A stretch of DNA of 53,300 bases from Gemmobacter sp. (GCF_034676705.1 NZ_JAUCBS010000004.1:1-53300), one strand, 5' to 3'. Shown: positions 15,842 through 25,337, counted from the first letter of the stretch. Notes: generated from the sequence alone by a model not told the origin. Made by a program: numbers and translations.

Positions 15842-16651
15842 TCAGAACTGGCGCCCAGCGTCGCAATTGAGATCTGTCACTAGCATGTGGCCGGGCTCGT
15901 GGGTGATAGCTAGTCTGAGCCGCGCGCGCATGATCGCGGCCTGGGGGGTGACGCCGCAGGCCCAGAACACCGGGATTTCGCCGTCACGGATGTCAGGCGG
16001 ATCGCCGAAATCGGGCTTGTGAATATCGGCGATGCCGATGGCTTCTGGCGCGCCGATGTGCAGCGGAGCGCCGTGGGCCTGGGACAGTTGCGACGACAGC
16101 ACCGTCGCGGTGATCGCATCACGCGGCGTGAAGGGGCGCATTGACATCACCATCGGCCCACCGAACTTGCCGGAGGCAATGGTGTCGACATTGGTGATGT
16201 ACATCGGCACGTTGGTGCCGTTGTCCATGTGGCGAACCGGGATCCCGGCACGCACCAACGCGCTTTCAAAGGTGAAGGAACAACCCAGTACGAAGGTGAC
16301 GAAATCGTCCTGCCACAGGGCGGCAATATCAGTCGGCTGTTCCGCCAACACGCCGTCGCGAAACACCCGGTAACGAGGAATGTCGCTGCGGATATCAAGA
16401 TCTGCGCCAAGGCGCGGCAGATGGAAGCTCCCGGGTTCGCTGACGTCGAGGATCGGGGCTGCCTTGGGGTTGGCTACGCAAAAGCGCAGAAAATCATCGG
16501 CATCATCGGCATGAAGGATCACGAGGTTCCCCTGCTCGAATCCTTGCGCCATGCCGGAAGTCGGTGCGCGCAAAACGCCCGACCGGGCGGCGCGCCTGAC
16601 GCTGACGCCGTCAGGATAGGCGGTCGCGGGGGGGGTATTCGGGTGCGTCAT
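15842..16651 (-). CDS. DUF1445 / YcsI-like putative hydro-lyase or D-glutamate cyclase
   Basis: 269 residues. Recognised by RRAARSGVLRAPTSGMAQGF near the start, VTFVLGCSFTFESAL in the middle, MVMSMRPFTP, and FWACGVTPQAAIM…ITHEPGHMLVTDL near the end. In Bacillus the homologue YcsI is encoded beside ycsF/kipI/kipA (pxpABC), and the eukaryotic relative converts D-glutamate to 5-oxo-D-proline. Its presence here with PxpA and PxpBC strengthens the link of this island to cyclic amide chemistry. First gene of the left arm. Confidence 0.85.
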   Translation of the reverse strand: MTHPNTPPATAYPDGVSVRRAARSGVLRAPTSGMAQGFEQGNLVILHADDADDFLRFCVANPKAAPILDVSEPGSFHLPRLGADLDIRSDIPRYRVFRDGVLAEQPTDIAALWQDDFVTFVLGCSFTFESALVRAGIPVRHMDNGTNVPMYITNVDTIASGKFGGPMVMSMRPFTPRDAITATVLSSQLSQAHGAPLHIGAPEAIGIADIHKPDFGDPPDIRDGEIPVFWACGVTPQAAIMRARLRLAITHEPGHMLVTDLNCDAGRQF

Positions 16652-16749
16652 CGAGCGGCGCTCATTGCAGGGGATGTCTGCCTCAGAAATAGCCCCGGCC
16701 CTGATCGATAAGTCAACTTCAGAATAATAATGGAAATCGATTAATTATA

Positions 16750-17664
16750 TTAATCATCTCGCGCCATAACATTCATATCGGCGGGCCAGGTGGCTGCGGT
16801 CCTGGCGGCTACATTGGCTACCAGTCCGACCTCGTAATTCTCGGGTGTGGAGATCCAGCTGGCATAGAAGGACAACGGTGGCAGCTGGGCATCGGTCTGC
16901 ACAACACGCAGCTTGCGCTCGCGGATTTCGGTCAGGACGAGGTCAAAGGGAATCACGGCTATGCCGATCCCCGCCACGGCAAGGCGAATCGCCGTTGCCA
17001 TCGAGGCGCTGGCGTGAATCTTGACCCGTGCCGCACCCGCCTGATTGAAAAGCGCCCTGATGATTTCATAGGGCTGGGTCCGCCGCGAGAAAGTAATGAG
17101 TGAATATTGGGCAATATCTGAAAGCGTCGCGGGCGTCGGCAGGTCAATTTCCGGGTTTGCCAAGAAGCAGATCGGATATTCACACAGCAGTTTGTTGCTG
17201 ATCCTCGGACCCGATACCGGCCCTTGCAGAAAAGCTATGTCCACTTCCTGTGCCAGAAGTTTGGTCTGGAGGTTGACCGAAACATCAACCTCGATCTCGA
17301 TGGACAACTTAGGGTAGGTGCGGTCGAGCTGCTGGATCAGATCGGTTAGCCAAGTGTGCACGATGGTCTCAGCCACCCCCAGCCGCACCACGCCCCGGAT
17401 CGCGGTACGGTCGCGCACCCTGACCAACATCTCCGTGCGCAGCGCCAGTAATTGCTCGGCATAGCGCAGCATCTCACGCCCCTCGGAGGTTGGCATGACC
17501 ACCTTCATGTCGCGGTTCAGCAGCCGCGCGCCAACCTGATCCTCAAGCTGAGAAATGCGATGCGAGATGGCTGGCTGGGTCGTGCCGAGCTTGTCGGCTG
17601 CTTTACGGAAACTGCCCAGGGCCACCACCCAGACCAGTGTTTCAAGGCCACGAAAATCCACCAT
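16750..17664 (-). CDS. LysR-type transcriptional regulator
   Basis: 304 residues. N-terminal winged HTH (about 3-62): LETLVWVVALGSFRKAADKL, then GTTQPAISHRISQLEDQVGA. The remainder is the LysR substrate-binding domain, with RGVVRLGVAETIVHTWLTDL at its start. ATG 17664 is chosen since GGAGAG precedes it and the HTH starts at once; a longer frame upstream adds 45 residues unlike the family. It sits between the two arms and is transcribed away from the SDR-Liv arm, the usual place for a regulator that responds to a pathway intermediate. Confidence 0.92.
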   Translation of the reverse strand: MVDFRGLETLVWVVALGSFRKAADKLGTTQPAISHRISQLEDQVGARLLNRDMKVVMPTSEGREMLRYAEQLLALRTEMLVRVRDRTAIRGVVRLGVAETIVHTWLTDLIQQLDRTYPKLSIEIEVDVSVNLQTKLLAQEVDIAFLQGPVSGPRISNKLLCEYPICFLANPEIDLPTPATLSDIAQYSLITFSRRTQPYEIIRALFNQAGAARVKIHASASMATAIRLAVAGIGIAVIPFDLVLTEIRERKLRVVQTDAQLPPLSFYASWISTPENYEVGLVANVAARTAATWPADMNVMARDD

Positions 17665-17924
17665 CCGATCTCTCCATCCCTTCGGCGCCACATTTCGGGG
17701 CAACCGCACATCATTCATAAAATTTATCAAGTAACATGACTTTTTCGATTTTGACTGATCTTTCTTGCTGTCGTTACAGTCGGTCAATCCCGGATCCACG
17801 CAAAGTCTCGGCTTTGGTCAAGGACGCATCGACCCATGGCCTTCCCTGTCCACAAAGCAGGCAGTTGCCGTTCTGCGCCCCGCCAAGCCGGCCGCAGTGG
17901 ACCGCTTCCACAGACAGGGAAAGC
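17665..17924. promoter_or_regulatory. Divergent promoter region of lysR and the SDR-liv arm
   Basis: About 260 bp without a gene between the divergent starts. The stretch near 17715-17765 is AT-rich (TCATAAAATTTATCAAGTAA) in contrast to its surroundings and is the likely place of the promoters and LysR sites. No single T-N11-A dyad stands out clearly enough to name. Confidence 0.55.
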
Positions 17925-18674
17925 ATGACCCAAACCAATCTCTATGACCTGTCGGGGCGCTGCGCGCTTGTCACCGGCGGCGCCCGTGGCATCGGGCTGG
18001 AAATCGCGCGCTTGCTGCAGTCGTTTGGCGCAGAAGTGATCCTCGCCGATGTGAATGAAACCCAGGCTGCAGCGGCAGCGCAGGACTTGGGGCCAGGCGC
18101 CAGCGGGGTTGCGTTGGACGTCACCGACCCTGTGGCGGTCGAGGCCCTTGCGGCCCAACTCGGCGATCGCGTCGCCATCTTGGTCAACAATGCTGGCATC
18201 AGCCGTGCCGCACCGACCGATCAGACCCGCGACGAGGACTGGCGCGCGGTGGTCTCGGTTAACCTGGACGGAGTATTCTGGTGCTGCCGGGCCTTCGGCA
18301 CCCGGATGGCGGCACGCGGCCGGGGCACCATTGTCAACATCGGCTCGATGTCGGGCCAGATTGTCATCCAGGACACGGTGGTCACCGCCTACAACGCCGC
18401 CAAGGCAGGGGTGCACATGTTGTCGAAATCCTTGGCCTGCGAGTGGGCGCAGTCCGGGGTGCGGGTGAATGCCGTTGCCCCTGCCTTCATCGAAACCGAT
18501 ATGACCGGGACTTATCCACCGAAGACCGCACAGAAATGGCGCGATCTGACCCCGATGGGCCGCTATGGTCAGCCCACCGAAGTTGCCGCTGCGGTGCATT
18601 TTCTGGCCAGCGATGCGGCCAGCTACATCACCGGCACCGTGCTGAATGTCGACGGTGGCTACACTTCATGGTGA
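17925..18674 (+). CDS. Short-chain dehydrogenase/reductase (SDR)
   Basis: 249 residues from ATG 17925 (MTQTNLYDLSGRCALVTGG), which follows a weak AGGGAAAG site; an upstream frame is open but not family-like. TGGARGIG for the cofactor, ADVNET pointing to NAD, NNAGIS, YNAAKAGV with Tyr/Lys and a C-terminal TGTVLNVDGGYTSW are all present. First gene of the right arm, 51 bp before livG. Third SDR of the island; three dehydrogenases suggest more than one alcohol step or stereoisomer. Confidence 0.9.
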   Translation: MTQTNLYDLSGRCALVTGGARGIGLEIARLLQSFGAEVILADVNETQAAAAAQDLGPGASGVALDVTDPVAVEALAAQLGDRVAILVNNAGISRAAPTDQTRDEDWRAVVSVNLDGVFWCCRAFGTRMAARGRGTIVNIGSMSGQIVIQDTVVTAYNAAKAGVHMLSKSLACEWAQSGVRVNAVAPAFIETDMTGTYPPKTAQKWRDLTPMGRYGQPTEVAAAVHFLASDAASYITGTVLNVDGGYTSW

Positions 18675-18725
18675 GCGCCGGACCGCATGATTTTTCCCCC
18701 CGCGCGCAACCACGTCAGGACACGC

Positions 18726-19466
18726 ATGACCATTTTAAAACCTGACCATTGTCTGGCTGCCGACAAGGTTTCTGTCCAGTTCGGTGGTCTCGCCGCCCTG
18801 ACCGATGTCTCGCTGCAGCTCTACCCGCGCGAAATTGTCGGGCTGATCGGTCCCAATGGCGCTGGCAAGACCACATTGGTCAATTGTCTCAGCGGCTTCC
18901 AGAAGCCAGGAAGCGGCCGCGTCACCATAGGCGGAGCCGCAACCGCCGGCTGGAGCGCCGCCGACTTCCGCAAGAAGGGCGTGGCGCGCACCTTCCAGTC
19001 CGGGCGGCTCTTTGCCGATCTGACCGTGCAGGAAAATGTCGAAACGCCGATGGTGGCGCTTGGCCTGTCGCGCGCCGCTGCCCGAAGCGCCGCCCGCGAG
19101 ATCCTGACCCAGACCGGGCTAATCGATGTTGCCGGAAAATACGCCGCCGCCTTGCCCTATACCGATGAACGCCGCGTCGGTATCGCCCGCGCGCTGGCGC
19201 AGTCGCCGGACTTCATCTTGCTGGACGAACCCGCTGCAGGCATGTCAGACAGTGAATGCGACGAATTGATGGAGATCGTCCGGGCCATGCCGGGCAAGTT
19301 CGGCTGCGGCGTGCTGCTGATCGAACACAATATGTCTGTTGTCACCAATGTCAGCGACCGGGTGCATGTCCTTGACGTCGGCCGAACCCTCGCAACCGGC
19401 TCGGCCGTCGAGGTGCTGAATTCGCCTGAGGTTATCGAGGCCTATATCGGGAGTGATGCCGAATGA
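18726..19466 (+). CDS. livG: ABC transporter ATP-binding protein LivG-like
   Basis: 246 residues. Walker A GPNGAGKTT, Walker B FILLDEPAAGM, and the LivG-type signature LPYTDERRVGIARAL in place of the standard LSGGQ motif. ATG 18726 matches the family start. One of the two ATPases that drive import through LivH-LivM. Overlaps livF by 4 bp (ATGA), so the two are translationally coupled. Confidence 0.93.
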   Translation: MTILKPDHCLAADKVSVQFGGLAALTDVSLQLYPREIVGLIGPNGAGKTTLVNCLSGFQKPGSGRVTIGGAATAGWSAADFRKKGVARTFQSGRLFADLTVQENVETPMVALGLSRAAARSAAREILTQTGLIDVAGKYAAALPYTDERRVGIARALAQSPDFILLDEPAAGMSDSECDELMEIVRAMPGKFGCGVLLIEHNMSVVTNVSDRVHVLDVGRTLATGSAVEVLNSPEVIEAYIGSDAE

Positions 19467-20227
19467 GCGAGGCTGGACCCATCCTCAGCATCTCGGATCT
19501 GACCGTCAACTATGGTCGCATGATGGCCGTACGCGGCGCCGCCCTTTCGTTGCGACCCGGATCAATCACCGTGATGTGCGGCCCGAACGGTGCGGGGAAA
19601 TCCACCATCATGAATACCATCGCCGGGGGCGTACGCCCAGCGGCAGGCCGGATCGTGCTCAACGGCCAAACCATCACCGGCGCCAAACCCGAGGTGATCG
19701 CCGCAATGGGCGTCTCGCTGGTGCCGGAAGGGCGGCATGTGTTTCCAACCATGTCGGTGCGCGAGAACCTGTTGATCGGTGCAATGCTGCGGCTCAACCG
19801 TCAAGAGACCCGCACCGAGATCGATCGCATGCTGACCTGGTTCCCCCGCCTGCGTGAAAGGATCAGCCAGGCGGCGGGCAAGCTGTCTGGGGGCGAACAG
19901 CAGATGCTGGTGATAGCCCGCGCGCTGATGACCCGTCCCCGTCTGCTGCTGATCGATGAGCCTTCGCTGGGACTGGCCCCGAAGATTGTGGACGAGGTCT
20001 ATGCCATTTTGCTGAAGCTGCGGGCACAGGAAAGCATCACCCTGCTGATCAACGAGCAGACCACCCGCCGCGCACTGCGCGTGGCCGATGAAATCCATGT
20101 GCTGCGCGAGGGCAAAATCCGTCTGAGCGGTGTGCCGGCCGAACTGCGCGAGGGCAATGCCCTGTCAGAGGCCTATTTCGGCACACATATCCTGAAAACC
20201 CAAGTCTCGACCGGGGGGGCGGCGTGA
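19463..20227 (+). CDS. livF: ABC transporter ATP-binding protein LivF-like
   Basis: 254 residues. Walker A GPNGAGKST, signature LSGGEQQMLVIARAL, Walker B LLLIDEPSLGLAP, all intact. Partner of LivG. Its stop overlaps the GTG start of livH (GTGA). Confidence 0.93.
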   Translation: MSEAGPILSISDLTVNYGRMMAVRGAALSLRPGSITVMCGPNGAGKSTIMNTIAGGVRPAAGRIVLNGQTITGAKPEVIAAMGVSLVPEGRHVFPTMSVRENLLIGAMLRLNRQETRTEIDRMLTWFPRLRERISQAAGKLSGGEQQMLVIARALMTRPRLLLIDEPSLGLAPKIVDEVYAILLKLRAQESITLLINEQTTRRALRVADEIHVLREGKIRLSGVPAELREGNALSEAYFGTHILKTQVSTGGAA

Positions 20228-21138
20228 ACTACTTCCTGCAAACCTTGATTGATGCGGTCAGCCTTGGCAGCCTTTACGCCTTGGCAGCCTTGGGGATCGG
20301 ACTGCTGTTCGGCATTCTGAAACTGATCAACTTTGCACATGGCGAATTCATCACCGTCGGCGCCTACAGTCTGATCGTGCCTTCGGCAGCGGTGACAGCG
20401 ACTGCGCTGATCGGGGCATGGTCGGTCTGGATCCTGATCCCTGCGGTCTGCCTTGTGGTGACGGGCGTTGCCCTGCTGTCCGATCGGCTGGTGTTCCGCC
20501 ACCTGCGGACAGCGCCGCCGGCCTCGTTGATGGTCGCGTCCTTTGCCCTAGGTTATCTGCTGCAGAACATCATCTTGATGATCTATGGCGGGCGGCCGAA
20601 ATCCATCGGTCTCTGGCCGCAGCTGTCGCAGATCATCGAACTGGGCGGCATCCGGCTGCCGATCCTCCAGATCGTTGTGGTCAGCACCACTGCTGTACTG
20701 CTGATTGCGCTGAGCCTGTTCCTGCGTCACACCCGTTTCGGGTTGCAAATGCGCGCCGCCGCCGAGGACTTCCGGATGGCGCGTTATCTGGGGGTGCGCG
20801 GCAATTTTGTCATCGGCATTGCCTTTGCGATTAGCGCCATTCTGGCCAGCGCAGTCGCGCTGCTGTTGACGACGCAATCGGGCGTGCTGTCGCCCACCGT
20901 GGGCGCCTCGCTGATCACCTATGCCTTCATTGCAACCGTGATCGGCGGGATGGGCAGCCTGACCGGCGCGGTGCTGGGCGGCATGGCGGTCGGTTTCGCC
21001 AGCGCCTTTCTCCAAGCCTATCTGCCGATCGAGATGCGTGCCTTCCGCGACGCGTTCCTGTTCACCCTGCTGGCCCTGTTCCTTGCCTTCCGCCCCGGCG
21101 GGATCATCAAGGTCCGCGCGCTCGAAGAAAGAGTCTGA
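20224..21138 (+). CDS. livH: ABC transporter permease LivH-like
   Basis: 304 residues, about eight membrane segments. Starts with GTG at 20224, coupled to livF. Family features: GSLYALAALGIGLLFGILKL then INFAHGEF, and RAAAEDFRMARYLGV as the cytoplasmic coupling segment; ends in a hydrophobic stretch and FRPGGIIKV. Forms the translocation channel together with LivM. Confidence 0.93.
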   Translation: MNYFLQTLIDAVSLGSLYALAALGIGLLFGILKLINFAHGEFITVGAYSLIVPSAAVTATALIGAWSVWILIPAVCLVVTGVALLSDRLVFRHLRTAPPASLMVASFALGYLLQNIILMIYGGRPKSIGLWPQLSQIIELGGIRLPILQIVVVSTTAVLLIALSLFLRHTRFGLQMRAAAEDFRMARYLGVRGNFVIGIAFAISAILASAVALLLTTQSGVLSPTVGASLITYAFIATVIGGMGSLTGAVLGGMAVGFASAFLQAYLPIEMRAFRDAFLFTLLALFLAFRPGGIIKVRALEERV

Positions 21139-21144
21139 TCCGCC

Positions 21145-22149
21145 ATGACCGCCTCCCAACTTCGTAATGTCTCGACACCCGCGATCCTGATCGCCAGCTT
21201 GGTCGTCCTTGCCGGGCTGAGCTTGGCCGCCGGGGGCGCCATGCCCCAGGTGGCGACCGAGATGATGATCCGGGTGATGATCGTCGTCGGGCTCTATGTG
21301 TTCATCGGCAATTCAGGCGTGCTGTCTTTTGCCCATGTCGGCTTTGTCAGCATTGGCGCGTATGCGGCTGCTTGGTTCACCTGCTGCACCCTGCCGATGG
21401 TCAAGCCGCTGTACCTGCCGGGCCTGCCCGAAGCGCTGCAACAGACCAGCTATCCACTCTGGGTTGGCCTTCTCAGCGCGGCGGCGGTCTCGGGCGGTGT
21501 CGCGGCGCTGGTCGGCATCCTAGTGGTACGGCTAAACGGCATCGCCGCCTCGATCGCAACCTTTGCCTTTCTGGCGATTGTTTTTGCAGTATACAGCAAC
21601 TGGGAAAGCGTGACTGGCGGGACCGCCTCGATCTCGAATATCCCGGTTGAGGTCGGACCGATGCTGGCCACCGTCGGCGCTGCGGGGGCGGTGCTGGTGG
21701 CCTTTGCCTTCCAAGTTTCGCGCTTTGGCCTGATGCTGAAGGCCAGCCGGGACGAGGGCGTTGCGGCGAAATCTTGCGGTATCAACATCGGCCTCGTGCG
21801 CTATGCGGCCTGGGTGATCTCGGCCATGATCGCTGGCGTCGCTGGCGCCTTTTATTCGTCCTACATGGGGATACTGTCGGTCGATGCGTTCTATATGCAT
21901 ATGACCTTCCTTGTCTTGGCCATGCTGATCGTCGGCGGCATGCAAAGCCTATCCGGTGCGGTGATCGGAACTGTGGTGCTGACCGCAGTAACCGAAATCC
22001 TGCGCTTGCTGGAAAACGGCGAGGGCCTGCTGCAATTGCCCAAGGGGCTGCAGGAAGTGGGTCTGGGTGCGGTGATGATGCTGATCCTGATTCTGCGTCC
22101 CAAAGGCTTGATGAACGGTCGTGACTTGGCCCTGCCGCTACGGGATTGA
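21145..22149 (+). CDS. livM: ABC transporter permease LivM-like
   Basis: 334 residues, multi-pass. YVFIGNSGVLSFAHVGFVSI near residue 50 and KASRDEGVAAKSCGINIGLV as the coupling segment are typical of LivM; ends LILRPKGLMNG. Six bp behind livH and last gene of the importer operon; 100 bp further on IS remnants begin, so this is the right edge of the island. Confidence 0.93.
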   Translation: MTASQLRNVSTPAILIASLVVLAGLSLAAGGAMPQVATEMMIRVMIVVGLYVFIGNSGVLSFAHVGFVSIGAYAAAWFTCCTLPMVKPLYLPGLPEALQQTSYPLWVGLLSAAAVSGGVAALVGILVVRLNGIAASIATFAFLAIVFAVYSNWESVTGGTASISNIPVEVGPMLATVGAAGAVLVAFAFQVSRFGLMLKASRDEGVAAKSCGINIGLVRYAAWVISAMIAGVAGAFYSSYMGILSVDAFYMHMTFLVLAMLIVGGMQSLSGAVIGTVVLTAVTEILRLLENGEGLLQLPKGLQEVGLGAVMMLILILRPKGLMNGRDLALPLRD

Positions 22150-22258
22150 CAGGGTGAGGCCTGACATGGTGCGTAAGCGATGGGGTGGACGCCCCCCCCG
22201 GCGGCATTGATGTGCCAAGGTGGCGGGTGTTGAAGCACCGCAACGAAGGGGAGCGTCC

Positions 22259-22456
22259 ATGGGAGAGGTTAGCATCATCGGCCTGGATTTGGCCAAGAAC
22301 GTGTTTCAGGCGCATGGCGCTGCGGCGGATGGGTCTGTTGTGTTTCGCCGGAGCGTTACGATGGAAGCCTGCGCCAGCTCGCATCACTGGGGTCGGGCGA
22401 TCGGCAATCTGGGCCATGAGGTTTGGACTTGCCCGACTTTTGTGGAGAGCGTTTAG
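22259..22456 (+). pseudogene. IS110-family transposase, N-terminal remnant
   Basis: Begins MGEVSIIGLDLAKNVFQAHG, the standard N-terminus of an IS110 (DEDD) transposase with its first catalytic Asp. After VVFRR about 20 residues seem to be deleted before TMEACASSHHWG, and the frame is cut after LGHEV by the next remnant. Only about 65 of 330-350 residues remain; not functional. Confidence 0.8.
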
Positions 22457-22614
22457 CTCATTTCCCGGGCCTTTCGCTCGAAGGCGATTGGGCTTTGGAA
22501 GCCGAGCGATGAATGCCGCCTGACGGGGTTATAGAACCCGTCGATGTATCTGGCGACGGCGTTTTCGGCCTGTTGGCGGGATTGCCATGCGACGGGCCAG
22601 ATCAGTTCTGACTT
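22453..22614 (-). pseudogene. IS3-family OrfB C-terminal remnant
   Basis: Encodes KSELIWPVAWQSRQQAENAV…YIDGFYNPVRRHSSLGFQSP and ends AFERKAREMS, the typical end of an IS3 OrfB transposase. The upstream frame to 22704 is unrelated to IS3 and is cut by the IS256-family copy. Abuts the IS110 remnant tail to tail. Confidence 0.75.
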
Positions 22615-22711
22615 GATGATCAGCCTGCCCGCGACCGCGAAATGGCTGCCCGCGATGCCGTGAAACAAGCGCCCGCCATCACGCGAAACACGCATGCTCG
22701 GCATTTCGCGC

Positions 22712-24085
22712 GATAGTGCCCCACGGCGTGGTGTAGGAGGCCGCAGGCGACGCTGATGGCGACGCTGGCGGTCACCGTCGATCTTCGGAAAGGTTTGGGT
22801 TGCGACACCTGAAACCTGAGACGGAGATGACGATGACCGACGACAGAATGGCGCTGATCGAGCTGGTTGAGAAGCAGGCCGATGGCGACCTCGTGCGCGA
22901 GATGCTGGCCTTTGCGGCCGAGCGGATCATGGAAGCAGAGATCGAGGCGCGGACGGGCGCGGCCAAAGGTGCGCGCTCGCCGATGCGGGAAGCCCAGCGA
23001 AACGGATACCGCGACCGGGACTGGGACACGCGCGCTGGCCGCATCTCGCTGGAGATCCCGAAGCTGCGGAAGGGAAGCTACTTCCCCAGCTTCCTCGAGC
23101 CACGCCGCACGGCGGAGAAAGCCTTGGTTGCTGTGATCCAGGAAGCCTACGTCCACGGCATCTCGACGCGGTCCGTCGATGATCTGGTCAAAGCCATGGG
23201 CGCTGGTGGCATGTCGAAGAGCCAGGTCAGCCGGCTGTGCATGGAGATCGATGAGCGGGTGGACGCCTTCCTGGCCCGCCCCCTGGAAGGTGCGTGGCCC
23301 TATCTCTGGCTCGACGCCACCTACCTCAAGGTCAGGGAGGGCGGGCGCATCATCAGCAAGGCGGTGATACTCGCCGTGGCCGTGAACGAGGACGGCAAGC
23401 GCGAGGTGCTGGGCGTCGCCACCGGTCCGTCCGAGGCGGAGACCTTCTGGACCGACTTCCTGCGCAGTCTTGCGGACCGGGGCCTGCGCGGCGTGAAGCT
23501 GGTGATCGCAGACGACCACAAGGGCCTGCGGGCCGCGGCGCGCCGGGTCTTCAACGCCACCCACCAGAGATGCCGCATTCACTGGATGCGCAACGTCCTG
23601 GCTTACGCTCCGGCAAAGCAGCGCACCGCGGTGGCGGCGATGCTGAAGACGATCTTTGCCCAGGAGAGCAAGGCCGACGCCGAGGCACAGTGGAATGTCG
23701 TGGCCGACGCCCTGCGGGAAAAGCAGCCCAAACTCGGTGCCCTGATGGACGCCTCCTGCGACGATGTCCTCGCTTACATGTCGTTTCCCCGCGAGCACTG
23801 GACCCAGATCGCCTCCACCAACCCGCTGGAACGTGTGAACCGCGAGGTGAAACGGCGAGCCGATGTCATAGGGATCTTCCCGAACGATGCTGCCATCGTC
23901 CGCCTCGTCGGCGCGCTGATGCTCGAGACCAACGACGAGTGGGCCGTCGCGCGGCGATACATGAGCCTTGAAACGCTCGCCCGCGTCACCGACAATCCCA
24001 ACGTCAGGCTGCCTGCCGTGGCTACCTGACAGACCAGGACCTCTCAGAAGGTCGGCGCTCCTACACCACGCCGTGGGGCACTATC
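22712..24085 (+). mobile_element. IS256-family insertion sequence, copy 1 (1374 bp)
   Basis: Inverted terminal repeats GATAGTGCCCCACGGCGTGG at both ends. Perfect 8-bp target duplication TTTCGCGC at 22704-22711 and 24086-24093. One intact transposase gene. The inverted copy at 39851-41224 encodes the same protein. The element ends only 25 bp after the last codon of the Hxs-operon MauG-like gene. Confidence 0.96.
22833..24029 (+). CDS. IS256-family transposase
   Basis: 398 residues from ATG 22833, six bases after GGAG. Catalytic DDE: LWLDATYLKVREGG (first Asp), LVIADDHKGLRAAA (second Asp) and NPLERVNREVKRR (Glu). RMEIDERV-type and CRIHWMRN motifs are usual for the family. Intact. The long open frame on the opposite strand is a shadow caused by codon bias. 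Confidence 0.95.
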   Translation: MTDDRMALIELVEKQADGDLVREMLAFAAERIMEAEIEARTGAAKGARSPMREAQRNGYRDRDWDTRAGRISLEIPKLRKGSYFPSFLEPRRTAEKALVAVIQEAYVHGISTRSVDDLVKAMGAGGMSKSQVSRLCMEIDERVDAFLARPLEGAWPYLWLDATYLKVREGGRIISKAVILAVAVNEDGKREVLGVATGPSEAETFWTDFLRSLADRGLRGVKLVIADDHKGLRAAARRVFNATHQRCRIHWMRNVLAYAPAKQRTAVAAMLKTIFAQESKADAEAQWNVVADALREKQPKLGALMDASCDDVLAYMSFPREHWTQIASTNPLERVNREVKRRADVIGIFPNDAAIVRLVGALMLETNDEWAVARRYMSLETLARVTDNPNVRLPAVAT

Positions 24086-24110
24086 TTTCGCGCGACAGCG
24101 TACATCAGCC

Positions 24111-25337
24111 TTACCGATCCTGCTCTGGCTCAAAGTCGAGCATCTTCAGGAAGGTTACGAGATCGGTAATCTCCTTCTCATTCAGCTCGACCGCATAGCT
24201 TGGTTCGAGCGACCAACGGGCAATCCTTTGATATATTTCGGTTCGATCGAGGGCCGAGAGCCGGCTGGTGTCTATCGCTGCGAGAGGATCGACATGCGCC
24301 CAAATAGCTTCGGCGAGAACCGGTTCTACACCGGAATGAGAATACGGCGCAGTCTTCGTGACGTTGAAGAGGGGTGGGGTCCGGAAGGTGTAGCGGTCCT
24401 GCGGGTCTTGAGTGAAGTTGTAGCGGCCGTAATCGATCCCGAACCCGTTGAAGCCAAAGCCGAACTGAGCGAAGGGGATTGCGTGGAAGGCGAGGTCCGA
24501 AAAATAAGGGCCCGAGTGGCAGGTGGCACATTGCCCGCGGCCGTAGAAGAGCAGCCCTCCGGCAAGTTCCTGGTCCGTCAGCGTCTGCCCGTCAAAGACG
24601 AAGCGATGAAGCTTCGTCTCCCGAAGTCGAAACTCAGAGCGAATGAAGGCGGCGATGGCCTCAGCCACCTGTAGATAAGCCAGTTCCTCGATATTCGCGC
24701 CAAATGCCTTCGCCATTGGCCCGGCGATTTCCGGCGCAGCCCGGATGCGCCGGGCGATCTCCTGGTGAACAAGAGCTGCGGCTTCAACATCTCCCTGACG
24801 TAACCATTCGGTGTCATCGCTCTCCCCAATCATTTCGCGAAACTCCACCGGAGGTAGGTGAGCAGCGACAACCAGCGGATCGTCTGAGGGTGCCATCGTC
24901 CCGAACTGGCTCAGAACTTCACCCGAGCTGACACTTACCCGGCCATCCCAGAAGAAGACATCGAAGCCGACCCCACCCCTACCCCAGAGCGGGAGTACAT
25001 TGCGCGAGAGGATCCCTGCTGGGCTTTTCATCCGCTCGACGCCTGTACCAACGCCACCCGCTCCATGGCCAAGCGGCAGACCGTCGGCAGAACCGAATTC
25101 GTCGAGGTGGCAGTTGCGACAGGAGACGTTTCTGGTCAACGACAGAAGCTCGCTTTCGAAGAGCAGCTTGCCGACTGCGGCCTTCTCCGGTTCGAACTCC
25201 GGCCATGACTCTTCTACTGGGCGCAGGCCGCTTTCGAGTGCGGCCTTGCGTAGAACAGCCTCGCGCATGGTCTCGGCGCTGGTCGGAGCAGCGCCGGTGA
25301 GAAATGCTGCGATCAACAGGCTAGTAGCGAATTTCAT
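24111..25337 (-). CDS. MauG-like di-haem c-type protein of the His-Xaa-Ser system
   Basis: 408 residues with a signal peptide (MKFATSLLIAAFLTGAAPTS), so periplasmic. Two haem c sites, CRNCH (73-77) and CATCH (270-274), and the late motif TAPYSHSGVEPV, as in bacterial cytochrome c peroxidases and MauG. MauG completes the tryptophan-derived quinone cofactor of methylamine dehydrogenase by oxidation. MauG-like proteins are known companions of Hxs radical-SAM systems. Last gene of a six-gene operon in which neighbouring frames overlap; likely oxidises the HxsA product after export. Confidence 0.88.
   Translation of the reverse strand: MKFATSLLIAAFLTGAAPTSAETMREAVLRKAALESGLRPVEESWPEFEPEKAAVGKLLFESELLSLTRNVSCRNCHLDEFGSADGLPLGHGAGGVGTGVERMKSPAGILSRNVLPLWGRGGVGFDVFFWDGRVSVSSGEVLSQFGTMAPSDDPLVVAAHLPPVEFREMIGESDDTEWLRQGDVEAAALVHQEIARRIRAAPEIAGPMAKAFGANIEELAYLQVAEAIAAFIRSEFRLRETKLHRFVFDGQTLTDQELAGGLLFYGRGQCATCHSGPYFSDLAFHAIPFAQFGFGFNGFGIDYGRYNFTQDPQDRYTFRTPPLFNVTKTAPYSHSGVEPVLAEAIWAHVDPLAAIDTSRLSALDRTEIYQRIARWSLEPSYAVELNEKEITDLVTFLKMLDFEPEQDR

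Noticed and set aside
22620..23798. A 390-codon frame opposite the IS256-family transposase (and its twin at 40138-41370)
   Set aside because: Exact antisense shadow of a transposase with clear DDE motifs; it appears in both copies only because the element is duplicated.
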